From Chitinophaga pinensis (GTDB taxonomy: Bacteria > Bacteroidota > Bacteroidia > UKL13-3): 5,117 bases of DNA. The stretch spans positions 1-5,117 of the forward strand of contig CALPIR020000174.1 of assembly GCA_943323675.2 (NCBI GenBank). Reading direction: 5' to 3'. The notes below the pieces were generated by a model, which saw only the letters and a program-made list of their open reading frames with translations, was not told the origin of the DNA and did no database searches. The first letter of the stretch is position 1, and each line of letters begins with the position of its first letter. Below, one piece after another: positions 1 to 5,117 of this stretch. A program made the position numbers and the translations under genes.

Positions 1-519
1 AACGACACCAACTATATATTTTTATACTTTGTTACCCAAAACCTGCCCAAAGGTTTAATTGGCTTGTTGATTGCCGTAATATTTTTAGCCGCTTGGGGAA
101 GTATTGCTGCTGCGTTAAATTCGCTGGCCTCATCAACTGTAATTGATGTATACAAACGTTTGTGGTATCCCAACAAAAGCAATGAGCATTACTACCACGC
201 ATCGCGATGGATCACTTTGTTTTGGGGTATATTTTGTATTGCAACCGCAATGTTTGCCTCTCAATTGGGAAGTTTAATTGAGGCTGTAAATATTTTAGGT
301 AGTTTATTTTACGGCACCATGCTGGGTATTTTTGTGGTGGCTTTTTATATGAAGAAGATTGGTGCAAGGGCCGTTTTTTATGCTGCTATCATTGCTGAAT
401 CAGGGGTGATTGCTGTTTATGTTGCAGACATTGTTTCCTTTCTATGGTTAAACGTAATTGGGTGTTTGTTTGTCATGCTATTTGCTCAAATTATAACTTG
501 GATTAAAGCAGAGCAATGA
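1..519 (+). CDS. Sodium:solute symporter (SSS family), C-terminal part
   Basis: This is the 3' end of an inner-membrane secondary transporter that couples solute uptake to Na+. The reading frame is open from base 1, so the gene starts upstream; 172 residues remain of a family usually about 500-600 residues long. Recognition rests on the segment LPKGLIGLLIA (residues 15-25) followed by AAWGSIAAALNSLAS (30-44) and VIDVYKR (48-53), which matches the conserved SSS core helix and its cytoplasmic exit. Four more hydrophobic segments follow at about 69-88, 95-116, 124-142 and 147-168, and the protein ends with a short charged tail. In the Na+-site helix the usual Ser-Ser pair reads Gly33-Ser34. The substrate cannot be told from this part; sugars, amino acids, sialic acid and others are known for the family. 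The gene is convergent with the minus-strand cluster and ends at the terminator 74 bases downstream. Confidence 0.93.
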   Translation, partial: NDTNYIFLYFVTQNLPKGLIGLLIAVIFLAAWGSIAAALNSLASSTVIDVYKRLWYPNKSNEHYYHASRWITLFWGIFCIATAMFASQLGSLIEAVNILGSLFYGTMLGIFVVAFYMKKIGARAVFYAAIIAESGVIAVYVADIVSFLWLNVIGCLFVMLFAQIITWIKAEQ

Positions 520-592
520 TTTAACTATAACGTTAATCAACTTGCTAATAAAACGTAATAATAAGCCTTGCTTATTTAGTTTAGATATTTAC

Positions 593-629
593 AAAAAAGG
601 CTGCCTCGTTAAACGAGACAGCCTTTTTT
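593..629. terminator. Bidirectional rho-independent terminator
   Basis: A near-perfect hairpin. The lower stem is AAAAAAGGCTG (593-603) paired with CAGCCTTTTTT (619-629), then one C-A mismatch (604/618), then CTCGT (605-609) paired with ACGAG (613-617) around a 3-nt loop. The A6 run on one flank and T6 run on the other give a U-tract on either transcript. It lies 73 bases after the symporter stop and 21 bases after the DUF2911 stop on the opposite strand, exactly where two convergent transcripts need to end. Confidence 0.92.
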
Positions 630-650
630 ATATTAATAACCAATTGCTGA

Positions 651-1505
651 TTATTTCTTTTTGCCAGTACCTGCAGCTTTCCAATCTTCTAAAGCTTTTT
701 CAACTTGCGCTTTGTACCAAAAACTCTCTAAGTTTTTATCACCCAATTCTTTTGCTTTTAAAGCATAAGCATAAGCATCTTTAGTCATGCCTTTTGCTGC
801 CAAAATTTGTGCTTTAACCCAATTATTAAACCAATGGCTTTGTAGTGTTAAACTTAAGTTTACATACTCTAATGCTTTGTTGTAATCTTTTTGATCGAAG
901 TAGTAACGAGCAGCATTGTTGTATTGTGACCACGTAGAACCTAAGGCTTTATCAATATTCTCTGCCGCTTGTTTACTTGTAGATAAAACAACTTTAAAGG
1001 TAATGCGAATTTTCTCCCACTCCATGTTAACAGCGGTAGACTCTTCTGTGAAATCACTGAAACTATATTGCAAACGTTCACGACTTTCAATGGTTTTAGG
1101 CGTAACTACAAAACGAACTAAATCATTTTCTTGTTTGTAAGAATCTTCAGAAGCATTTGCATCCTTATTGATAATTACCGTCCATGTTGCGCTGCTAGGA
1201 ATCATAAAAATACTGTAAGTACCTTTGTTAATGATAGCACCTTCAACAGTAACATCTTTACTAAAAGTAATTTTTGTTGCTGCGTTTGCTCCTGCTCTCC
1301 ATACTTTTTCAAAAGGCACTAATTCGCCCCAAATGTTACGGCCTTTAACTGCAGGACTGCTGTAATCAATAGTAATATCGGTTAAACCCACTTGTTGCAT
1401 TACACTTGCTTTTGGGCTTGGTTGAGGCAATTGCAATTGTGCATTTGCCACTGATAACTGAAGCGCCATGGCTCCTGCTAATAATAGTTTTACTGTTTTA
1501 TTCAT
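651..1505 (-). CDS. Secreted DUF2911 protein with helical-repeat C-terminus
   Basis: A 284-residue exported protein of unknown biochemical role. Residues 1-22 form a classic signal peptide: Lys near the start, the hydrophobic core LLLAGAMALQLSV, and ANA before the probable cleavage at Gln23, so the mature protein is periplasmic or secreted. Residues about 30-172 match DUF2911, with SPAVKGRNIWGELVPF (50-65), VWRAGANAATKITFS (68-82), GTYSIFMIP (95-103) and W108, followed by a predicted beta-rich segment ending in MEWEKIRITFKV. Residues about 180-275 are predicted helical with TPR-like spacing (AARYYFDQKDYNKALEYVNLSL; WVKAQILAAKGMTKDAYAYALKAKELG). The start ATG is supported by the signal peptide; upstream bases are A/T-rich with no Shine-Dalgarno. 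It is the last gene of the minus-strand cluster, 49 nt after the SDR gene and followed by the terminator. DUF2911 proteins are common in Bacteroidota; no function is assigned here. Confidence 0.9.
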   Translation of the reverse strand: MNKTVKLLLAGAMALQLSVANAQLQLPQPSPKASVMQQVGLTDITIDYSSPAVKGRNIWGELVPFEKVWRAGANAATKITFSKDVTVEGAIINKGTYSIFMIPSSATWTVIINKDANASEDSYKQENDLVRFVVTPKTIESRERLQYSFSDFTEESTAVNMEWEKIRITFKVVLSTSKQAAENIDKALGSTWSQYNNAARYYFDQKDYNKALEYVNLSLTLQSHWFNNWVKAQILAAKGMTKDAYAYALKAKELGDKNLESFWYKAQVEKALEDWKAAGTGKKK

Positions 1506-1554
1506 ATGTGTTTAATTATTGTTTGATATATAACCTAGTTAATTTTAAATGGTT

Positions 1555-2343
1555 TTACAAATTAGGTGTACGTCCACCATCCACAGGCACATTAATACCC
1601 GTAATGTATGAGGCGTACTCGCTTGATAAAAATGCAATAGCGTATGCAATTTCTTGTGGCGTTGCAAATCTACCCATAGGTATTTCGTCTGTCATTTCTT
1701 TGCTAACCTCTTCAATGCTATGGTTTTGTTTTGATGCCTTACTTTCAATAATCTGTTTTAAACGATCGGTTCCAGTAGCACCAGGTAATACATTATTTAC
1801 GGTGATGCCATGTGGCGCCAACTCAAAGCTTAATGTTTTTGCCCAATTACCAACAGCTGCACGAATGGTATTTGATACCCCTAAGCCTTTTAAAGGTGCT
1901 TTTACCGAAGTAGAAATAACATTGATAATCCGACCATAACCACTGGCACGCATGCCATCAACAACTGCTTGTGCCAATACTTGATTGCACAATAAATGGT
2001 TGGTAAAAGCCGCAGTATATTCGTGTAATTCTGCTTCAATGGCCAAACCTGCAGGCGGGCCACCCGTGTTGTTTACCAAAATATGATACACTTTAGGTTG
2101 TTGCACTTTTTGCTGAATTTTTTCGCGTAAGTCTTCAGGCTTACTAAAATCAGCAGCAATGTAATCGTGCACTTGCCCTTTAGCGGTGTCTAAGTCACGT
2201 ATAATACGGCTAAGTATACTTTCGTTTCTAGAAATCATGGTAACATTGGCACCCAACTGTGCCAATAACATGGCTGTTGCATTTCCAATACCTTTTGTTG
2301 CGCCACACACAATGGCATTTTTTCCTGTTAAATCTATATTCAT
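1555..2343 (-). CDS. SDR-family oxidoreductase-like protein, atypical active site
   Basis: A 262-residue, single-domain cytoplasmic Rossmann-fold protein of normal SDR length. The N-terminal nucleotide motif is GATKGIG (14-20). SRN at 38-40 after the second strand suggests NADP(H) preference (inference). The structural NNAG motif reads NNTGG (91-95), and the C-terminal part has the usual NNVLPGAT (183-190) and ITGINVPVDGG (247-257). The catalytic Ser is present (S144), but 13 residues later the YxxxK motif reads S157-N-T-I-R161, so both Tyr and Lys are replaced. This matches a known SDR subgroup resembling beta-ketoacyl-ACP reductases but without the full tetrad, often annotated as 3-oxoacyl-ACP reductase-like; a FabG function should not be assumed. 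The start codon lies 8 nt after the thioesterase stop, which implies co-transcription and probably translational coupling. No Shine-Dalgarno is visible. Confidence 0.92.
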   Translation of the reverse strand: MNIDLTGKNAIVCGATKGIGNATAMLLAQLGANVTMISRNESILSRIIRDLDTAKGQVHDYIAADFSKPEDLREKIQQKVQQPKVYHILVNNTGGPPAGLAIEAELHEYTAAFTNHLLCNQVLAQAVVDGMRASGYGRIINVISTSVKAPLKGLGVSNTIRAAVGNWAKTLSFELAPHGITVNNVLPGATGTDRLKQIIESKASKQNHSIEEVSKEMTDEIPMGRFATPQEIAYAIAFLSSEYASYITGINVPVDGGRTPNL

Positions 2344-2351
2344 AAAATATT

Positions 2352-2744
2352 TTAATGTAGGCTAGTAAAAAGCCTTTCTAATTTTTCTTTCTTTAGTATT
2401 TTTTGTCCGGTTTGCCCACTTGCCACTAACCGATCACCTATTTTAGCTTCAAAAGTGCAAATAACATGATTGCCTTCCAGCCTTTCAAATGTAGCGTTAA
2501 AATTAACGGTATTGCCTATTAAAGCCGGGCTATGATGATTAACATGAATAAATGTACCAATCCCTTCTTCATCTTCATCTTTCATGTCAATAACAAATAA
2601 CCTACACACCCATTCGGCATCTCGGCCTAATGCAAATGTAGCATACACTGGATGAACCTGACCAGAATCAAATGTGGCAGTATCAAATTGCTCAACCGTT
2701 TTTGAGTATGTTTTTATGTCTCCGTTATTAAATAAATTTTTCAT
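2352..2744 (-). CDS. FlK-like hotdog-fold thioesterase
   Basis: A 130-residue cytoplasmic protein that aligns with the fluoroacetyl-CoA thioesterase FlK from memory of that sequence. The segment VYATFALGRDAEWVC (33-47) matches FlK FATGFMVGLMEWAC, placing Thr36 and Glu44 at FlK Thr42 and Glu50. VNHHSPALIG (68-77) matches VTHTAATPPG, placing His70 at catalytic His76; both spacings (8 and 26 residues) agree. Gly63 matches FlK Gly69. The position I align with FlK Arg120 is Gln114. It likely hydrolyses a small acyl-CoA or acyl-thioester as a hotdog dimer. The fluoroacetate specificity of FlK itself should not be transferred, because close Bacteroidota relatives are general housekeeping-type proteins. 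It is tightly linked to the SDR gene downstream (8 nt), suggesting a shared acyl substrate (inference). The start ATG fits the expected N-terminus of the family; no Shine-Dalgarno is seen. Confidence 0.85.
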   Translation of the reverse strand: MKNLFNNGDIKTYSKTVEQFDTATFDSGQVHPVYATFALGRDAEWVCRLFVIDMKDEDEEGIGTFIHVNHHSPALIGNTVNFNATFERLEGNHVICTFEAKIGDRLVASGQTGQKILKKEKLERLFTSLH

Positions 2745-2832
2745 GTCAAGGTAATTTTGGTATCCGAATACTTGAAATGCTAAAACAGCATAACTGAATT
2801 GCCTTTGGCATTGCTAATTTCAGTTTTCGTGA
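2745..2832 (-). other. Gap between ABC exporter and thioesterase genes
   Basis: An 88-nt spacer on the minus-strand unit. It may carry a promoter for the thioesterase-SDR-DUF2911 genes, but I found no clean Bacteroidota promoter match (TTG, about 19 nt, TAnnTTTG). Weak self-complementarity (CTGAA/TTCAG with an inner GCC/GGC) lacks a continuous stem and a U-tract, so I do not call a terminator. Confidence 0.4.
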
Positions 2833-4660
2833 TTAAACAAATGCCTGCATCTCACTTAGTTTATGGTAAACTCCTTTTTGTGCAATTAAATCCGCATGTT
2901 TACCTGTTTCTATAATTTCACCTTGTTGCATTACCACGATCAAATCAGCATGTTGTATGGTACTTAGCCTATGGGCTATAACAATACTCGTTCTGTTTTT
3001 CATTAAGTTTTGAATGGCATCTTGCACCAAACGTTCGCTTTCGGTATCTAAAGCAGAGGTAGCTTCATCTAAAATTAATATCGGAGGATTTTTAAGCACA
3101 GCACGTGCAATGCTTAAGCGTTGACGTTGCCCCCCCACTCAATCGGCCACCTCTGTCGCCAATACTTGTGTGGTAGCCATTTTCCATTTTTACAATAAAC
3201 TCATGTGCATTTGCAATTTTTGCAGCCTCAATAACAGCCTCTTCACTTACGTTATGCATACCAAACGCAATGTTGTTAAACACGGTATCATTAAACAGAA
3301 TACTTTCTTGAGTAACAATCCCCATCATGCCATTTAAACTCGCTAACTTAACATCGCGGATATCTATACCATCAATTAAAATAGCCCCCTTAGTAACATC
3401 ATAAAAGCGAGGTAATAAATCAGCCATGGTACTTTTTCCTGCACCACTCTGCCCTACCAAAGCAACCATTTTACCTTTAGGTATGGTTAAGTTGATGTTT
3501 TTTAACACCTCACGATCGGCATATTTAAAACTTACATTTTGATAGATGATCCCACCTTTTAATTCCCCCAAATCAATGGCGTTAGCTTTTTCGGTAATGG
3601 TAACTTCTGTTTCTAAAATAGTAAAAATACGCTCGCCACTGGCAATACCGCGCTGTATATTTGTAATTGCCGATGATATATTTTTTGCAGGTACCAATAC
3701 TTGAGAGAACAAAACAATGTAGGTAATAAACTCACTTGCGTTTAATTCGCTTTGGTTATCAAGCACCAGTTGTCCACCATAAAGCAATACCCCTACAACC
3801 ACACTTACTCCTAAAAACTCAGAAACAGGTGAAGCCAGCTCACGCTTGTTCCACATAGATTTTAGTACCGTGCGATAAGCACCGTTTTGCACATCAAATT
3901 TTTGTTGCACATAAGGCTGCGCATTAAAAGCTTTGATGATGCGCACACCACTTATGGTTTCTTCTATAATACTTAAAATATTTCCTAATAATTCTTGTCC
4001 AGTTTTAGCCTGTTTACGCAATTTACGAGATATAGTTGTAATGATTAATCCCGAAACGGGTAATACGATAAGGGTAAACAAGGTGAGTTTTACACTCATG
4101 GTAAACAATAAAATTATATAACCAATAATCATCAATGGCTCACGAAAAATTACCTGAACGGAGCTCACCACTGAGTTTTCAATTTCATTTACATCATTAC
4201 TCAAGCTGCTCATCAAATCGCCTTTTCGTTGATCTTGAAAATACCCAACATGTAATTGTGTTATTTTACGAAATAAACCCTCCCTGATGTTTTTAACCAC
4301 ATAGGTACGCATGTTGGTTAACACACGTTGCGACCAATATTTAAAAACGTTTGCTAAAAAAACAGAAACCACAATTACACCACAAACAAACTTTAATGCA
4401 CCACTTTGTCCGTAAAGCTTAAATATTTGATTGAAATAGTAGTTAAATATGGTTTTGGCATAATCAACACTCAAAGTAAACTCAGGCTTAACAACCTCTT
4501 CGGTTACTTCCACCTTTTCAAAAATTACATTTAGTAAAGGTATAAGTAAGGTAAAGTTTAACAACCCAAATATTACGGCAAGTACAGCCAATACAGCATA
4601 TTTGGGCACAAAGCGGCTGTATGGTTTGGCAAAAGCAAGTAATTTAAAATATATTTTCAT
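2833..4660 (-). pseudogene. MsbA-like ABC exporter (TMD-NBD), frameshifted
   Basis: A type IV ABC exporter half-transporter with fused membrane and ATPase domains, normally a homodimer moving lipids or other hydrophobic compounds across the inner membrane. As read, translation gives 522 residues; dropping one base from the G7 run restores 608, the normal family length. Membrane segments lie near residues 22-44, 88-108, 164-188, 191-210, 280-300 and 310-328, with a long extracytoplasmic loop at 45-87. The ATPase domain has A-loop Tyr380, Walker A GQSGAGKST (403-411) and Q-loop Gln451. The signature LSGG (507-510) is where the frame breaks. The other frame continues QRQRLSIARA, then Walker B ILILDE (527-532 in repaired numbering), D-loop SALD (535-538) and H-loop His563, ending at the stop at 2833-2835. 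The unrepaired product has the foreign tail ATSTLKHCTCCA and cannot hydrolyse ATP normally. Everything else is intact, so the lesion is recent, artefactual or reversible. The substrate is unknown; MsbA-like lipid export is only an inference. Confidence 0.9.
3130..3136 (-). other. G7 homopolymer, site of the ABC exporter frameshift
   Basis: On the coding strand the bases read TTG AGT GGG GGG G CA ACG. With six G the frame gives L-S-G-G-Q-R-Q-R, the exact ABC signature; with the seven G seen, it gives L-S-G-G-A-T-S and reaches TAA at 3092-3094. The extra base is therefore placed within this tract. Confidence 0.93.
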
Positions 4661-4821
4661 TGCAATAAGGCCTGCAATTTAGCTTTTTTGGCGAATAAAT
4701 AAGCCCCAAATGGCTATGTCAAAAGGTTTATAAACCCGAATTACAATTACAAAGTGCGTATGTGTTTACAAAGCATGTTGCGCGTTTAGGCAATATATAT
4801 CGCATGCCTTAGCGTTGGCTT

Positions 4822-4842
4822 GTATATTATTTGGCAATATAC
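4822..4842. promoter_or_regulatory. 7-7-7 inverted repeat, candidate operator
   Basis: GTATATT (4822-4828) and AATATAC (4836-4842) are perfect reverse complements around a 7-base spacer. The symmetry and size suit a dimeric DNA-binding protein, and the site is in a divergent promoter region 145 bases before the uvrA ATG. It does not resemble a LexA/SOS box that I recognise. AT-rich sequence yields such dyads by chance, so this is a candidate only. Confidence 0.3.
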
Positions 4843-4872
4843 CAAAAGTGCTGATTACAAGATATTTGCCAA
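4831..4872. repeat. Inverted repeat TTGGCAATAT / ATATTTGCCAA
   Basis: The arms at 4831-4840 and 4862-4872 pair over 10 bp with one bulged T (4865), separated by 21 bases. The left arm overlaps the GTATATT/AATATAC dyad, so the two pairings compete. The long loop makes an RNA hairpin weak; paired protein-binding half-sites are an alternative. A direct copy of GGCAATATA also occurs at 4789-4797, 44 bases before the copy at 4833-4841. Confidence 0.35.
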
Positions 4873-4903
4873 TTAAGCATCTTCATTGCCTTATTAAGAA
4901 GAA

Positions 4904-4978
4904 ATGTACAAAACAAAAGCATCCATTCAAACCTTATTAATTTGTACTATTGCATTAGCTGTAAAACAGCATGATTAA
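4904..4978 (+). CDS. Possible 24-residue leader-like ORF upstream of uvrA
   Basis: ATG at 4904 opens a frame of 24 codons ending in TAA at 4976-4978, nine bases before the uvrA ATG and in the same frame as it. The peptide has three positively or potentially charged N-terminal positions (MYKTKAS), a hydrophobic stretch (LLICTIALAV) and a polar end (KQHD), like a bare signal peptide or small membrane peptide. A purine-rich AAGAAGAA precedes the ATG. At this length chance is a fully adequate explanation, and no family is recognised. Confidence 0.15.
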   Translation: MYKTKASIQTLLICTIALAVKQHD

Positions 4979-4987
4979 AGCAGGCAA

Positions 4988-5117
4988 ATGAAATTTAAGA
5001 GCGGAAATAAAACTAAGAACATTGAGATAAAAGGTGCGCGTGTGCACAACCTTAAAAATATTGATGTTGAAATAAAAAGAAACAAACTTACTGTAGTTAC
5101 GGGAGTTAGTGGAAGTG
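4988..5117 (+). CDS. uvrA: UvrABC excinuclease subunit A, N-terminal start
   Basis: The first 43 codons of the damage-recognition ATPase of nucleotide excision repair, a cytoplasmic DNA-binding dimer that loads UvrB at lesions. After a short lysine-rich lead of about ten residues, the sequence reads IEIKGARVHNLKNIDVEI (12-29) and then RNKLTVVTGVSGS (31-43). This is the highly conserved UvrA N-terminus leading into the first Walker A motif (GxSGSGKS), cut by the window edge. The full protein is normally about 940 residues. ATG 4988 is the only reasonable start, because an in-frame TAA lies at 4976-4978 with no other ATG between. There is no good Shine-Dalgarno (only AGG three bases from the ATG). 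It is divergent from the ABC exporter gene. No SOS box was recognised upstream. Confidence 0.95.
   Translation, partial: MKFKSGNKTKNIEIKGARVHNLKNIDVEIKRNKLTVVTGVSGS

Larger units (their letters stand above)
4661..4987. other. Divergent intergenic region between ABC exporter and uvrA
   Basis: 327 bases between the two outward-facing start codons, so promoters for both directions should lie here. No convincing TTG/TAnnTTTG pair was found on either strand. It contains a GTATATT/AATATAC dyad, three occurrences of a GGCAA(A)TAT word (two direct, one inverted) and one short open frame just before uvrA. There is no tRNA-like cloverleaf, no recognised riboswitch and no mobile-element end. Confidence 0.6.

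Noticed and set aside
519..592. Search for a small gene or RNA between the symporter stop and the terminator
   Set aside because: Only AT-rich untranslated sequence with no stable structure or coding frame.
761..780. Short tandem GCATAA repeat
   Set aside because: It encodes Ala-Tyr-Ala-Tyr-Ala in the helical tail of the DUF2911 protein; two and a half units are ordinary coding repetition.
542..784. Plus-strand ORF of 80 codons
   Set aside because: It runs through the terminator hairpin and antisense to the DUF2911 gene, and its composition is low in complexity; a chance frame.
1406..1939. Plus-strand ORF of 177 codons antisense to the SDR and DUF2911 genes
   Set aside because: It spans the start of one real gene and the end of another on the opposite strand; no family is recognised and it is explained as a shadow frame.
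2794..2823. Possible terminator hairpin after the ABC exporter (CTGAA/TTCAG, GCC/GGC)
   Set aside because: The stem is interrupted by unequal internal loops and has no U-tract on the minus-strand transcript.
2833..3138. Stand-alone 101-residue ABC ATPase fragment starting at a GTG
   Set aside because: It starts inside the signature motif and is plainly the C-terminal end of the upstream exporter in another frame; there is no ribosome binding context or Walker A.
4661..4678. TGCAAT direct repeat next to the ABC exporter start
   Set aside because: Six bases repeated once is expected by chance, and no start-site or regulator pattern supports it.

Overview
The window looks like an ordinary chromosomal segment of an AT-rich Bacteroidota bacterium, possibly of the Chitinophagaceae/Sphingobacteriales type; the finer placement is a guess. 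The evidence is the protein families present (a DUF2911 protein with a helical-repeat tail, a Bacteroidota-style MsbA-like exporter with a long first extracytoplasmic loop, and a 130-aa FlK-like hotdog protein) and the lack of clear Shine-Dalgarno sites before any start codon, which is typical of this phylum.

Layout. (1) Positions 1-519, plus strand: the C-terminal 172 residues of a sodium:solute symporter (SSS family). (2) Positions 593-629: a strong hairpin with an A-run on one side and a T-run on the other, serving as a bidirectional terminator between convergent units. (3) Positions 651-4660, minus strand: four genes in one direction. In transcription order they are an MsbA-like ABC exporter (4660 to 2833), an FlK-like hotdog thioesterase (2744 to 2352), an SDR-fold protein (2343 to 1555) and a secreted DUF2911 protein (1505 to 651). 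The gaps are 88, 8 and 49 nt, so the thioesterase and SDR are almost certainly co-transcribed and the others plausibly so. (4) Positions 4661-4987: a divergent intergenic region with a 7-7-7 dyad and repeated GGCAATATA words. (5) Positions 4988-5117, plus strand: the first 43 codons of uvrA.

The most notable point is a single-base frameshift in the ABC exporter. A run of seven G (coding strand) inside the LSGGQ signature motif puts the Walker B, D-loop and H-loop out of frame. Removing one G restores a normal 608-residue protein. A sequencing or assembly homopolymer error, a real inactivating mutation, or a slippage-prone tract could each explain it.

Functionally, the thioesterase/SDR pair suggests acyl-CoA or related acyl-thioester metabolism. 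The SDR lacks the canonical Tyr-Lys catalytic pair, while the thioesterase keeps the FlK Thr-Glu-His triad. The exporter would act at the inner membrane, possibly on lipids. The symporter and uvrA appear to be unrelated neighbours. I see no CRISPR array, insertion sequence, tRNA, rRNA or defence system, and nothing that amounts to a new multi-gene system.
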